A DNA stretch of 64,000 nucleotides from contig CP085629.1 of assembly GCA_024704175.1 (NCBI GenBank), positions 5,704,001 through 5,768,000 on the forward strand, in the 5' to 3' direction. The notes under the pieces are model-generated. The model was not told the DNA's origin and ran no database searches. It saw only the letters and a list, made by a program, of their open reading frames with translations. Made by a program: the position numbers and the translations under genes. This DNA comes from Paenibacillus sp. P25. GTDB taxonomy: Bacteria; Bacillota; Bacilli; Paenibacillales; NBRC-103111. Of this stretch, positions 44,256-53,849 are shown piece after piece. Within the stretch, counting starts at the first letter, position 1; the number at the start of each line of letters is the position of its first letter.

Positions 44256-45711
44256 TCAAAAATTGAAATATAAAAATTCGCTTACTTTATCCAAATTGGC
44301 TAACGAATAAAGTAATATGACGGCCGAGAAAATGAATTTATATTGAGTTGGTTTAAAATCCCTAATTTGGTCGTTTGAATTTCTAAACAAGAGGATCAGA
44401 AGCGACCCAAAAATAATAGCGATAATGGATTGTACGAACTCAAGGTTTCCAATAAAAAATGCGGAGAACTTAATTTGAAATTGACTTAAAAAGAAAATTT
44501 GTCTCTAAAATATTCCGGCAAAGCATAAAACCGTTTATACCGGACATCCCTTTTAATACTTTCATTGCGTCTTCCCAAGTTTCCGCTCTGAAAAATACCC
44601 AAGCCACATTAACAAATTGAAAGGTAATGAACCAAGCTGCAACCTTATTTAATTTCAAACCAAGAGATTTCCAATATCGGTTAATAACCGTCGCCAAACC
44701 GTGCAGCAATCCCCAAAAGATAAACGTCCAGCCTGCCCCATGCCAAAATCCGCTAATTAGGAAGATTATCATAATATTGATGTAGGTTCGTTTGGGACCG
44801 CTTCTATTTCCTCCCAGAGGGATGTAGATATATTGGGTTAAAAATCGCCCAAGCGTGATATGCCACCTTCGCCAAAAGTCCTGAATGTCCAGTGCTTTAT
44901 AAGGTGAGTTAAAATTGACGGGCAGTACGATATTGAAAAGCAATGCTGCTCCAACAGCCATATCCGTGTAACCGGAGAAGTCAAAGTATAGTTGGAAGGT
45001 ATAGGAGAGGGATGTGATCCAGCCTTCAAAAAAGGTCAAGGTGTTACTTCTGTCAAAGCCTTGTGTTGCCCAAACGGCAAACGTATCTGCAAGAGCCACT
45101 TTTTTGAATAGGCCGATGGAAAAAATAAAAATGCCTAAAGACATATTTTTGTAATTAATTACCTTATTTTGCAGCTTCTTAAATTGCGGCAATATTTCTT
45201 TATGATGCACTATCGGACCGGCAATGAGTTGGGGGAAAAAGGTTACGAAGAGAACATAATTTAAAAAGCCATATTCTTTCGTTTCTTTTTTGTAAACATC
45301 GACTAGATAAGCTATTTTTTGAAAGGTAATAAAGCTGATTCCCAAAGGCAGTGCCAGATTCAAAAGCTTTATATTCGCAGGAAGCGACGCATTAATGTTT
45401 GCAATAAAAAAGTCACAATATTTAAAATAGCCAAGTAATCCGACATTAAAGATAATCCCGGCGGCTAAAATCATTTTTTTATTTAATCGGAATTGTTCAT
45501 TAGCAAGTATTGAAGCTGTGACATAGTTGAAAAGGAGGGAAACGAGCAATAAAGGAAGATAGGCTATATTCCACCAGCTATAAAAGAATAAAGAACTAAC
45601 AGCTAGCCATGCTTTAGAAGCGAGGATTAACCGCATTTTATTTAGAAAGAAATACACTATAAATACGATTGGCAAAAAAACGAAAATAAATTCAAATGAA
45701 TTGAATAGCAT
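44256..45711 (-). pseudogene. MBOAT family O-acyltransferase (AlgI/DltB-like), one frame break
   Basis: Multi-pass membrane protein, about 485 residues when repaired. Family features: FVTFFPQLIAGPIVHHKEIL, YTDMAVGAALLFNIVLPVNF, DFWRRWHITLGRFLTQYIYI and the catalytic His in LISGFWHGAGWTF. Near 44490 a T-run indel ends one frame at 44470; the other adds FSAFFIGNLEFVQSIIAIIF and the last helices, to TGA at 44256. It moves acetyl groups across the membrane for its AlgX-like partner. Confidence 0.88.
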
Positions 45712-45875
45712 ACTTCTTCTCCATTTCTTGACAAGTTTTTACATAGTAATTCTAGTTTTACTTGCCAGTTTTGTAAACGGAGAGAAGCTAAATTAATTTT
45801 TATAAACTTAATAACCAGCAGGAAATCTGCTGGCCGGGGTCATGAACGCATGGCCTCAAACGACCGCCGAGCGAA

Positions 45876-45907
45876 AAGAGCCGGGCCTGTTGCCAGGCTC
45901 CGGCTCT
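45876..45907 (-). terminator. Terminator after aadK-like gene
   Basis: Minus strand AGAGCCGGAGCC ... GGCCCGGCTCTTTT: a GC-rich stem followed by TTTT, 7 bases after the stop codon. Confidence 0.8.
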
Positions 45908-45913
45908 CCCACA

Positions 45914-46786
45914 TCACAAAACCATATCCTTGGCGTCCGGCGGCAGGGTGTGGACTTTACGAAGATAAGCCGTCACCCGCTGATCCTCGTCCATGGGATA
46001 AAAATATCCAAAATGGCCGGATACCGTCATCGCCGCATCCCTGAACAGCGCGCCCATCCCGAACAGCGCTTGCCAGATCCGCTCGTACTCTCCACCGGCA
46101 AATGTCTGCACAAACGCATCCCACACGTGCGGTTCAAGATACCGCTCGAAATACTTGCCTTCTTTGCCCGTCTCCACCTTAAATTCAGTGCGTACGCCGA
46201 TATCCCACGAGAGCATGCGCATCAGCATCTCCCTCACCGGTCCCTCATACATGCGCATGGCGTATGGCGGCTGACGCCGCCACAATCCTTTGGCCACATA
46301 GGTGCTGACCCACCAGAACTCATTGCAGCAGTTATAGAATTGTTCGGCGGATGGAGGAACAGGCAAATAATCGCGGTTGCTCGGCGGCGGCAATTGTCCG
46401 AAAAGCCCGTCCTTATCCAGCAGAATCACCGTCTCGCTGTCATGCTCCCATTGGCCCAGCTGATCCGCCTGAAAGAAAGTTAGGTCTATCCGGTTCCCGT
46501 CCGTGAACAGCATGAGGAACGCAAACTTGTCAAACCGCTCCGCGTGCGGCTGGTCCATCCGATCCGGCGTTTGCATGATCAGGATATCGCCAAAGTAAGA
46601 AATCCAGCTCTGCTCATCCACAAAATCCTGAACCGATTCTACAAAGTAAACGATATCGTAGTCCTGAAACCAATCTCTCGGGGCCATCGGGTTAGCCCGG
46701 GAACCGTTCATCATAACGGCCCGAATCCGTTCGTCGTTCCCGGCAAAGTCACAAATCCTCTGCAGCATTTCCGATTCACTTCGCAT
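45914..46786 (-). CDS. aadK: Aminoglycoside 6-adenylyltransferase (AadK type)
   Basis: 290 residues. ANT(6) family: nucleotidyltransferase motif MMNGSRANP and DWFQDYDIVYFV (metal-binding Asp pair), RIDLTFFQ, then the C-terminal helical domain (FWWVSTYVAKGLWRRQPPYA, MLSWDIGV). AAGGAG lies 10 bases before the ATG. Chromosomal ANT(6) genes of bacilli give low streptomycin resistance by adenylating the 6-hydroxyl; whether this one does is untested. First gene in the GC-richer part of the window. Confidence 0.93.
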   Translation of the reverse strand: MRSESEMLQRICDFAGNDERIRAVMMNGSRANPMAPRDWFQDYDIVYFVESVQDFVDEQSWISYFGDILIMQTPDRMDQPHAERFDKFAFLMLFTDGNRIDLTFFQADQLGQWEHDSETVILLDKDGLFGQLPPPSNRDYLPVPPSAEQFYNCCNEFWWVSTYVAKGLWRRQPPYAMRMYEGPVREMLMRMLSWDIGVRTEFKVETGKEGKYFERYLEPHVWDAFVQTFAGGEYERIWQALFGMGALFRDAAMTVSGHFGYFYPMDEDQRVTAYLRKVHTLPPDAKDMVL

Positions 46787-47150
46787 CCCATGCTCACTCC
46801 TTTTCCTCTGTTAGGCAGAATCCTACAAGCAGGCATCCGAAAAAGGAGGGCCCCGTGCGCGTTCCCGTTATAACTTATCCAATTTTTTCTTCATACCTCA
46901 CTTCACCTGCCCCTTCCCCAAAATGGATATTTTTCCCTTTACCTCTACTATATCACGCCCGGAGAACCATTACGACAATTCCCTTCAATATAAAAAGGCC
47001 CCCCGGATGCAGCGTTTCACCGACTACATCACAGGAGCCCTTTCCAGTCATATATTCATTCCATACGAATACGGTCCCCGCCCAGCATCGCTTCGCTGTG
47101 CCTCCACGCCGACGGACGTTCGGGCACTTCTACGCCGCCTTGCGCCTCTC
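46787..47150. other. 364 bases with no recognised gene
   Basis: Upstream region of the aadK-like gene and downstream region of mqnD. GC-rich frames on the plus strand have no family likeness. Confidence 0.6.
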
Positions 47151-47978
47151 TCACCGCAGGGCCTCCGGGTCCACCTTCGGCACCAGTCCTTCCTCCGCCG
47201 CACGGGTCAGCAAGGCGGCGACCGCCGCATAACCGTCCTCGCCCAGATCAGCTGTGAACTTGTTCACGTACAAATCAATGTGTGCCTGTGCAACCTTCGG
47301 ATCCATCTCCTGGGCATGGCTCAATACGTAATCTCTCGATGCCTCCGGGTAAGCCCATGCGTATTCGACCGACGCGCGGGTCCATTCGGCAATCGCCTTC
47401 AGATCCAGCGTACGGCGGGCGATAATCGCCCCAAGCGGGATCGGCAGGCCTGTATCGGATTCCCACCAGCTGCCCAGATCGCTTAGGAGGGTCAGTCCAT
47501 AGGAAGGATAGGTAAACCGCGCCTCATGGATCACAAGCCCCGCATCGATCAAACCGTCACGGACCGCCGGCATAATCTCGTGGAAGGGCATGACCACAAT
47601 CTCCCCTACGCCTCCCGGAACGTTCTGCGCCGCCCACAGCCGGAACAGCAGGTAAGCGGTCGACCGTTCGCTCGGAACGGCTACCCTGCGGCCAGCCAGG
47701 GCCGACGGGTCCGGGCTGTTCTTCGTAAGAACGAGCGGGCCGCATCCTCTGCCGAGCGCTCCGCCGCACGGAAGCAGCGCGTAGTCGGACAATACCCAAG
47801 GGAGCGCCGCATAAGAAATCTTCAGCACATCCGGCCCATCCGGACGAACGGCCAGACCGTTCGTAATGTCAATATCGGCATAAGTAACGTCAAGCTTGGG
47901 TGCGCCGGGAAGCAGACCGTGCACCCAAGCGTGGAATACGAATGTATCGTTAGGACATGGCGAAAAAGCAATCTTCAT
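47151..47978 (-). CDS. mqnD: 1,4-dihydroxy-6-naphthoate synthase
   Basis: 275 residues from ATG 47978 with GGAGG upstream. Starts MKIAFSPCPNDTFVFHAWVH, the family N-terminus, then DVTYADIDITNGLA, LPCGGALGRGCGPLVL and GLIDAGLVIHEARFTY. The fold is like periplasmic binding proteins but cytosolic. It converts cyclic dehypoxanthinyl futalosine to 1,4-dihydroxy-6-naphthoate in the futalosine route to menaquinone. The start overlaps the mqnB stop by one to four bases. Intact. Confidence 0.96.
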   Translation of the reverse strand: MKIAFSPCPNDTFVFHAWVHGLLPGAPKLDVTYADIDITNGLAVRPDGPDVLKISYAALPWVLSDYALLPCGGALGRGCGPLVLTKNSPDPSALAGRRVAVPSERSTAYLLFRLWAAQNVPGGVGEIVVMPFHEIMPAVRDGLIDAGLVIHEARFTYPSYGLTLLSDLGSWWESDTGLPIPLGAIIARRTLDLKAIAEWTRASVEYAWAYPEASRDYVLSHAQEMDPKVAQAHIDLYVNKFTADLGEDGYAAVAALLTRAAEEGLVPKVDPEALR

Positions 47979-48671
47979 CAGAGCACCTCCGTTAATACTG
48001 AGCTTGCCGCTTCCAGTGCCTTGAGCGCATCCGGGATCCGCCATGCGGCCCGGTCCCGGGGCCCTACGGCGTTCGAAACGGCACGGATTTCCAGCACGGG
48101 AATACCGCGCTGAACAGCCGCCGTTGCTGCGCCGTAGCCCTCCATCGCCTCGGCGACCGCTCCCGGCACGCGCGCAGCAAGCTCTGATGCAGTCGCCGCC
48201 GTTCCCGTTACCGTTGATAACGTGAGCACCGGCCCCCTATGCACCGGCGGCCCGGCCGCTTGCAGCGCCGCCGTCACTGTAGCTCGCCAAATCCGCGTCC
48301 ACGCCGATGCGGGCGGAACCGAAGCCGAGCTCGTCCAAGCTGTTGAACCCTTCCGGCGTTTCCGCTCCCAGATCGGCGGCGATGATTTCGCTTGACACCA
48401 CCAATGAGCCCACCTCCGCCCGGCCGGGAAAACCGCCGGCAATTCCCATACATAGGACTAAACCGTAGGACGCCTCCGCCAGCGCAGTCGCCGTGGAAGC
48501 GGTCGCCGACGCCGGGCCGACGCCTCCCGCTATCACGTGAAACCGGCCGTTCCCGTTAAGCCCGCGTAGGACGGCATCCCGCTCCGCAGGAACCGACGTT
48601 ACAACAAGCACGCGTCTCCCAGCCAGTACACCTTCCCCGCTGAGAATCTCCGTATCTGCATCCAAATCCAT
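47978..48671 (-). pseudogene. mqnB: Futalosine hydrolase, one frame break
   Basis: ATG 48671 has AAAGGAG 9 bases before it. Nucleoside-phosphorylase-like fold: VLVVTSVPAERDAVLRGL, HVIAGGVGPASATASTAT, LCMGIAGGFPGRAEVGSLVV and GFNSLDELGFG. Near 48278 the frame breaks in a GC-rich stretch; the other frame continues LTLSTVTGTAATASELAARV, AMEGYGAATAAV and ends EVL at TGA overlapping mqnD's ATG. Repaired length ~230 residues. Cleaves futalosine to release hypoxanthine. Since mqnD is intact, the break is probably a sequence error. Confidence 0.88.
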
Positions 48672-48808
48672 GACAGTAGTCTCCTTTATCTGGCTCATCC
48701 TTATAACTCATTGTAGCACGAGTTGCCGCTCGGCGCCTCTTCCCCGAACGGCGTATCGCCTGGACTCTCGTTGAAACCGGGCTTCATGAGCGGCAACGGC
48801 TACATCTC

Positions 48809-49451
48809 TTACGCTCCCGCCATCCTTCTCCTGACCGCAGATACGGTATGTTCCTTCCGTTCCCCTATCTCTTTCATCAAACCCGCGGCCTTCTCTGCGT
48901 AAGCCGACTGCTGCGCCGGATCCCTCAAGGAAAGCAGATTGAGCTCAATTGTCAGATAAGCAGACTCTGCGGCGGATGCCAGAAGAATAGCACCGATGCC
49001 GAGGTCGGAAATCACGTTCCGGTTGGACGGCTCCGTGATCCGACCGGTAAGACGCATCCCCTCCAGGCAGGCCTCCATTAAACGAAGCGGTACCAGGATG
49101 GCTCCCACCGCCGCCTGATGCATCGCCTGCTTTCGCAGCTCCCGCTCTTCTTCCGTCTGCTTCGGAAGCCGGTAAGCGGCCATGTACTGCTCGAACGAAC
49201 GGATATCCGCTTCCAGCAGTTCCTCGCAGGCAATTTGCCATCTTCGTGATGCCTTCAAGCGTTTCTGCGATTTCGTCCTGAACGGCGGCGAATTTCTCCC
49301 CTTGGGACAAATGCCCGACCATCGAGGTCATCGCGGCCCCTACGGCTGCAACCAGAGCGGCCGCGCTCCCTCCGCCGGGTGTGGGCTCTTTGCTTGCAGC
49401 CTTTTGCAGAAACTCCCGGATCGTGCTATCCCACGTAATCACCTCGCTCAT
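48809..49451 (-). pseudogene. fchA: Methenyltetrahydrofolate cyclohydrolase / cyclodeaminase family, one frame break
   Basis: Starts MSEVITWDSTIREFLQKAAS, then PTPGGGSAAALVAAVGAAMT, the folate-binding signature of the FTCD_C family. Near 49240 one base is missing; the other frame continues QIACEELLEADIRSFEQYMA and ends MAGA at 48809. Repaired ~213 residues. The start overlaps the folD stop by 4 bases, so translation is coupled. Role: opens 5,10-methenyl-THF, next to FolD in one-carbon flow. Confidence 0.88.
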
Positions 49452-50306
49452 AGACCCGCCCCCTTTCCAAGCTGCAGTTCCATGGCTTTCAATACATTTT
49501 CAAACAGGACCGCCGTCGTCAACGTCCCGACGCCGCCCGGAACCGGCGAAACGGCCCGAACCCGGTCCGAGAGATCCGGCGCAGCATCCCCGGTAATGCC
49601 CCCGCTTCCGTTTCGTTGATTCCTGCATCGATCAGTACGAGATCAGAATGCACCATTTCCTTGGTAATCATTCCCGGCCGGCCTACGGCCGCGAATGCAA
49701 TCTCGGCATGCCGCAAATGGGAAGCAAGGTCCGGCGTCCGGGAATGGCAAACCGTGACCGTCGCCTGCTCTCTTTGCAGCATATGGAACAGCGGCATGCC
49801 TACCGTTTGCCCCCGGCCGACCAGCGTCACGTTCCTTCCCTCCAGTGTAAAGCCATAATGCTTGAGCGACCGGATGCAGGCCTGCGGAGTAGCGGGATAC
49901 AGCCCGGGCTCGCCGGCCATCGTCGCCCACTGATTGCCCGGCGTAACGCCGTCGACATCCTTCTTAGGCGCAATCGCACGTGTGATCCGCTTGGCATCGA
50001 GATGCTTCGGCGCGGAAGCTCCAGCATGATCCCATGAACGCCCGGATCCTCATTGAGCCGCTCGATCAGGCGGATGAGCTCCGTCTCCCGGCTAGCTTCC
50101 CTGAAGCTGTACAGCTCAAATGAAATCCCGAGCCGGTCCGCCACCTTCCGTTTGGCCTTCGCATAAAAGACCGATGCCGGATCCCCCTCGACCAGAACGG
50201 CGGCTACAGCGGGCGAATGACCGGCCGCTTTCCAAGCCTCCACCTGCCTGCCGATTTCACCGTATAGGGCATCGGCCGCCTCTTTTGCTTTCATGATCGT
50301 ACTCAT
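49448..50306 (-). pseudogene. folD: Bifunctional methylene-THF dehydrogenase/cyclohydrolase, two frame breaks
   Basis: ATG 50306 with GGGAGG before it. FolD landmarks: SVFYAKAKRKVADRLGISFE (catalytic Lys), VHGIMLELP, then after a one-base loss at ~50012 PKHLDAKRIT and DVDGVTPGNQW, LEGRNVTLVGRGQTVGMPLF (NADP site), VLIDAGINE, then after a second shift at ~49582 RVRAVSPVPGGVGTLTTAVL to TGA at 49448. Repaired ~285 residues, all motifs in order. A near-essential enzyme with two GC-tract indels points to sequence error. ZTP riboswitch upstream. Confidence 0.9.
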
Positions 50307-50354
50307 TCGAACGCCTCCCTTATCCTCCGCGATGATCCTTTTCAGACAAAAACG

Positions 50355-50482
50355 AAAAAAAGCATCTGCTGAAAACCCGCATAAAAACGAGTTCCCGCAA
50401 ATACTTTTCACCCAGGCGAACGGCAATCTGGCAGTATGCTCCCCGTGGTTCATCCACTTTATTCGCCAGTCACATACCGCTT
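50355..50482 (-). promoter_or_regulatory. ZTP (pfl) riboswitch with intrinsic terminator, upstream of folD
   Basis: Minus strand: GGTATGTGACTGGCG, GTGGATGAACCAC, GGGGAGCATAC, then GCCGTTCGCCTGGG, matching the two halves of the ZTP/ZMP aptamer. It is followed by AAAAGTATTTGC ... GCAGATGCTTTT(TTT), a 12-bp stem with two G-U pairs and a T tail (terminator, 50355-50407). Binding of ZMP/ZTP, which build up when 10-formyl-THF is low, should prevent termination and switch on folD-fchA and possibly mqnB-mqnD. Class known; folD context is typical. Confidence 0.92.
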
Positions 50483-50647
50483 TTCAATTCATTTTATCAT
50501 AGCAGATACGGACGGGAAAAGAAATCCCCCTCTTGCCGCATCCCCCATCCCTTGACAACTCCGCCGGCTGGAATTATTCTGTGGAGAAAATGACCGTTAT
50601 CCTGCTTCCGCCGCCTGAATTATTTATGATGCCCGGGAGGACTTCAG

Positions 50648-51208
50648 ATGTTCACCTATACGATTGACGAAGAACTGAAGCTGAAGTCGCTGGAAACCAG
50701 GGACGCCGACGAGCTGTTCCGGCTTACGGACGCCAACCGGGCTTATTTGAAGGAATGGATGCCATGGGTGGACGCCACCCAAAGGCCGGAGGATACCATA
50801 GACTATATCGAAACCGCGCGAAAACAGTGGGTGAACCAGGAAGGCGTCACGACCTGCATCCTGTACCGCGGCAAAATCTGCGGCATGATCGATCTGCACG
50901 GAATTAGCCGGCTCAACCGGAAAGCGACCGTCGGCTACTGGCTTTCGGCCGATTACCAAGGCAAGGGCATCATGACCCGCGCCTGCCGGGCGATCGTGGA
51001 TTACGGCTTCCATACCCTGGGACTGCACCGCATCGAGCTCAGTGCCGGTGTACATAACAAGAAAAGCCGGGCGGTAGCCGAACGGCTCGGCTTCAAGCAG
51101 GAAGGCATCGCACGCGAGTCCCAGCGGCTGTACGACCGCTTTATCGATCTGGTGGTTTACAGCATGCTGGAGAAAGAATGGGAACAGCTGAGAATCATCT
51201 CCACATGA
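50648..51208 (+). CDS. GNAT family acetyltransferase (RimJ/RimL-like)
   Basis: 186 residues. GNAT fold: LKSLETRDADELFRLTDANR at the start, acetyl-CoA loop YWLSADYQGKGIMTRA (QxxGxG/A type), and LHRIELSAGVHNKKSRAVAE. GGGAGGA precedes the ATG. Likely N-acetylates a ribosomal protein or small amine; substrate not predictable. It stands alone between its own terminator and the folD leader. Confidence 0.92.
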   Translation: MFTYTIDEELKLKSLETRDADELFRLTDANRAYLKEWMPWVDATQRPEDTIDYIETARKQWVNQEGVTTCILYRGKICGMIDLHGISRLNRKATVGYWLSADYQGKGIMTRACRAIVDYGFHTLGLHRIELSAGVHNKKSRAVAERLGFKQEGIARESQRLYDRFIDLVVYSMLEKEWEQLRIIST

Positions 51209-51210
51209 AA

Positions 51211-51252
51211 CAAACCCGCTTCGGACAGCATAAGCTGTGCAAAGCGGGCTTG
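51211..51252 (+). terminator. Terminator after GNAT gene
   Basis: CAAACCCGCTT / AAGCGGGCTTG stem with an inner CAGC..GCTG, ending at TTGTTCC. Shared with the convergent gene. Confidence 0.75.
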
Positions 51253-51267
51253 TTCCCCAAGGTTTCC

Positions 51268-51540
51268 TTACCAATAAAATCCACCGTACGGATATCCGCC
51301 ATAACCGTAACCGCCGTAACCAAAGCCACCGTAAAAAGGAGCGGTACCGATGGCCAAGAGATCAAACAAAACGAGCGGTAAGATAGCTGAAGTTTTCACC
51401 TGTTTCCCTTGAGGCTTAACCACCAGACGGTTGCCGCTGATCCGAACCAGCTTGCCTTCCACCACCGTGCCGTCTTTCCTCAGTGCATAGATTTGCTTCC
51501 CTACCAGCTTCATCACATCTTCTTTGCGGACTTGTTGCAT
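51268..51540 (-). CDS. Small protein with Gly/Tyr-rich C-terminus
   Basis: 90 residues from ATG 51540 with GGGAGGTG 7 bases upstream. The first ~55 residues look like a small beta-barrel (VGKQIYALRKDGTVVEGKLV, RISGNRLVVKPQG), reminiscent of Sm-like or KOW-type folds. The tail is low-complexity: repeats of YGG and FYGG ending GGYPYGGFYW. A short hydrophobic stretch (ILPLVLFDLLAIG) lies between. Such tails occur in coat or surface proteins of spore formers. Function unknown. Confidence 0.78.
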   Translation of the reverse strand: MQQVRKEDVMKLVGKQIYALRKDGTVVEGKLVRISGNRLVVKPQGKQVKTSAILPLVLFDLLAIGTAPFYGGFGYGGYGYGGYPYGGFYW

Positions 51541-51692
51541 GCTGCGCGCACCTCCCATACCTATCGCTTGGTGTAACGCTATATTGTACGGATGGTACGA
51601 CTCTCATGCCTGTATGGCTGTCCCGTGTCCGGCCAAAGATGTGCCGTCGCCCCAGAAAGACGGTCGCCAGGGCCGGCTATCCCTCCCGGCGG

Positions 51693-51917
51693 CTAAGCCT
51701 TGCGCAGGCGTCCAAGCTCCTTCGTGATCGCTTCGATCTCGCTGATGCTGAACTGCTGCTTCCCCGCTACCATTTCGAAAATATCGCGCAGGTCGTCGTA
51801 CTGTTCATCGTTCAGCGCCGACGCCTTCAAGGCGGCACCGGAGGCCATACGAAGCTTTCGTTTGATTTCCTCAATCATATATTCCGTATTTTCAAGCGTA
51901 TTCTGCGTCAGATCCAT
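51693..51917 (-). CDS. DUF1128 family protein
   Basis: 74 residues, all-helical, acidic, with NTEYMIEEIKRKLRMASGAA and EIEAITKELGRLRKA. Typical size and pattern of DUF1128, a family widespread in bacilli. GGGAGA site before the ATG. Function unknown. Confidence 0.88.
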   Translation of the reverse strand: MDLTQNTLENTEYMIEEIKRKLRMASGAALKASALNDEQYDDLRDIFEMVAGKQQFSISEIEAITKELGRLRKA

Positions 51918-52038
51918 GTCCGTCTCCCTTTTTCAAGTGAAATGCCTTGCACCCGTCCCTATTGTATCACGTTTTGAGATCAGGCGCCCTCCTGTACTAT
52001 AATGAGGACAAATCCAAGCGCCGAAGGAGGAAGTTCCC

Positions 52039-52440
52039 ATGATCCATACCCTGCACCTCACAACGACACGCCGGGATGAAATGATCGACATCACCAAGGA
52101 AATCCATGATCTCATCAAGCAGGAGAAGCTGGAAGACGGTACGGTCATCGTCTATTGTCCACACACCACAGCGGGAATTATGATTCAGGAGAATGCCGAT
52201 CCCGATGTCAAACATGACGTGCTCATGCGCCTGAATGAAGTATATCCTTGGGAGCATCCGAAATACCGGCACGCCGAAGGCAACACCGCCTCCCATCTCA
52301 AGGCGATGACCGTTGGAAGCTCCCAGACCGTTCTGGTCGCCGGAGGCCGGCTCCTGTTAGGACGCTGGCAGGGCATTTATTTCTGCGAATTCGACGGTCC
52401 GCGGGAACGCACCTTCTTGGTAAAGTTGATCCGCGGATAA
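52039..52440 (+). CDS. yjbQ: YjbQ family (UPF0047) protein
   Basis: 133 residues. Family motifs: VIVYCPHTTAGIMIQENADP, RHAEGNTASHLKA (metal-binding His) and GRWQGIYFCEFDGPRERTF. AAGGAGG before the ATG. Family members show weak thiamine-phosphate synthase activity in some reports; the true role is unsettled. Stands alone and ends before a bidirectional terminator. Confidence 0.95.
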   Translation: MIHTLHLTTTRRDEMIDITKEIHDLIKQEKLEDGTVIVYCPHTTAGIMIQENADPDVKHDVLMRLNEVYPWEHPKYRHAEGNTASHLKAMTVGSSQTVLVAGGRLLLGRWQGIYFCEFDGPRERTFLVKLIRG

Positions 52441-52472
52441 GCGATTAAGCGTCAAAGCTTCAACGTATTGAA

Positions 52473-52534
52473 GTGAGGGGCTGCAAAGAAGTCCAGGAAG
52501 TCGGTTCAAGCTCGTTATCCCTGCAGCCCCTCAC
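52473..52534. terminator. Bidirectional hairpin between yjbQ and tetR
   Basis: Perfect 13-bp stem GTGAGGGGCTGCA / TGCAGCCCCTCAC around a 36-base loop; it includes the stop codon region of the TetR gene. Confidence 0.6.
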
Positions 52535-53102
52535 ACAAATATTTGACATGCTGCTCCGCCAGTCTCTTGACGTCCTCGTACGATTGATTGTAATGGATGT
52601 TATAAGAAATAAACCCGTGCATCGACATAAATAAACTCCATGGCAGGCTGTACATTTTCTTCTCGCTGTCCGGCGCCTTGGAAACGACGGATCTCACCAC
52701 CTTCGCGAACAAATCAAGACATTGGGCCTGCTCGCTTCGCGAATACCGCTGCAGCTCCGGGTCTTTGATCATGAACATGATTTCGTAATGGTTCGGATTC
52801 TCCAGGCCGAACTTGATGAATTCCTGCATCAGCCTCTCCAATTGTCCCTTGTCCCCCAGCCGCGTCCGGCTGATCATCTCTTTCTGCCGTTCAAGCAGCA
52901 TCCGGAAGTCGTCGGTTACCAGAGCGTAGAAAAGCTCGGCTTTCTCTTTAAAATGATAATACAGCGCGCCGTGGCTGTATCCCATGGCCTTGGCGATGCT
53001 CCTCATCGTCAGTGCATGATAGCCGTGAGTGATAAACAGCTGTCTGGCTTCTTCCAAAATGCGTTCCCGGCTCAGTTCCTGCGCCACTGCTTTTCTTGCC
53101 AA
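52515..53102 (-). CDS. TetR family transcriptional regulator
   Basis: 195 residues from a TTG at 53102 (GGGGAGC upstream). Helix-turn-helix with LTMRSIAKAMGYSHGALYYH. C-terminal helical sensor domain with SLPWSLFMSMHGFISYNIHY. Its start lies 30 bases inside the end of the yigZ gene, so the two may be co-transcribed. Targets unknown. Confidence 0.92.
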   Translation of the reverse strand: MARKAVAQELSRERILEEARQLFITHGYHALTMRSIAKAMGYSHGALYYHFKEKAELFYALVTDDFRMLLERQKEMISRTRLGDKGQLERLMQEFIKFGLENPNHYEIMFMIKDPELQRYSRSEQAQCLDLFAKVVRSVVSKAPDSEKKMYSLPWSLFMSMHGFISYNIHYNQSYEDVKRLAEQHVKYLCEGLQG

Positions 53103-53793
53103 ATGCGTTCAGCTCCCCTATGTTCGGCTAATCTATTTGAAAGCCGCCGGCCCCGCTCACGGGAGCTCGGCAAGCTCAATATAACGTTCTTCCCCGGCAT
53201 GATCAGCGCCTGCCCCTGCGTCACATCGGTTATCCAGGCGGCAAAAGCATCCGCCTCTCCGGCCAGCGGCAAACAGCAGAGCGTCACTTTATCGGTAAAA
53301 GACGTCTCCCCATCCGCATCCCGCGCCCCCGCGGCTCGTTCTCTACCTTGCCGAGCCACGTATAGTCGATTTCCACCAGCATTTCGCGGTGAAGCACGCG
53401 GTATACCTGCTGCGCGGCCGCGAGTCCGGCGACCGCTCCGTCCGTATAGGCCCGGATAAGACCGCCGGCCCCTAGCATAATGCCGCCGAAATACCGGGTC
53501 ACGACAACGGCTACATTTTTCAGCCCCTGGTTCTTAATGACCTCCAGGATGGGTTTCCCCGCCGTTCCGCTCGGTTCCCCGTCGTCGGAAGCCTTCTGGA
53601 TCTCGTCGCGCTCCCCGATCATATAAGCCGAGCAGTTGTGAGTGGCGGACCAATGCTCCTTCTTGATGCCCTCGATAAATTGGATCGCTTCTTCCTCCGA
53701 CTCCACCGGCCGTGCGAAGCCGATGAAGCGCGATTTTTTTATCACAATCTCCGCCTGGCCGAAGCCTTTGACGGTTCTGTACTGCGCCAGCAT
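53072..53793 (-). pseudogene. yigZ: YigZ/IMPACT family protein, one frame break
   Basis: Starts MLAQYRTVKGFGQAEIVIKK. N-terminal UPF0029 domain with ATHNCSAYMIG, SDDGEPSGTAGKPILEVI and VVTRYFGGIMLGAGGLIRAY. Near 53332 the frame breaks after WLGKVENE; the other frame gives DADGETSFTDKVTLCCLPLA (second, RNA-binding-like domain) and ends at 53072, about 25 residues longer than usual and overlapping tetR. The role in bacteria is unclear; eukaryotic IMPACT affects translation control. Confidence 0.85.
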
Positions 53794-53849
53794 CGCTGTC
53801 TTACTCCCCCTTTAGCCCTGCTGCCCCCCGTTATGGATCAAGGCCTGCA

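Noticed and set aside
47526..48113. Long plus-strand frames opposite mqnD and mqnB
   Set aside because: Antisense shadows of clear menaquinone genes in GC-rich DNA.
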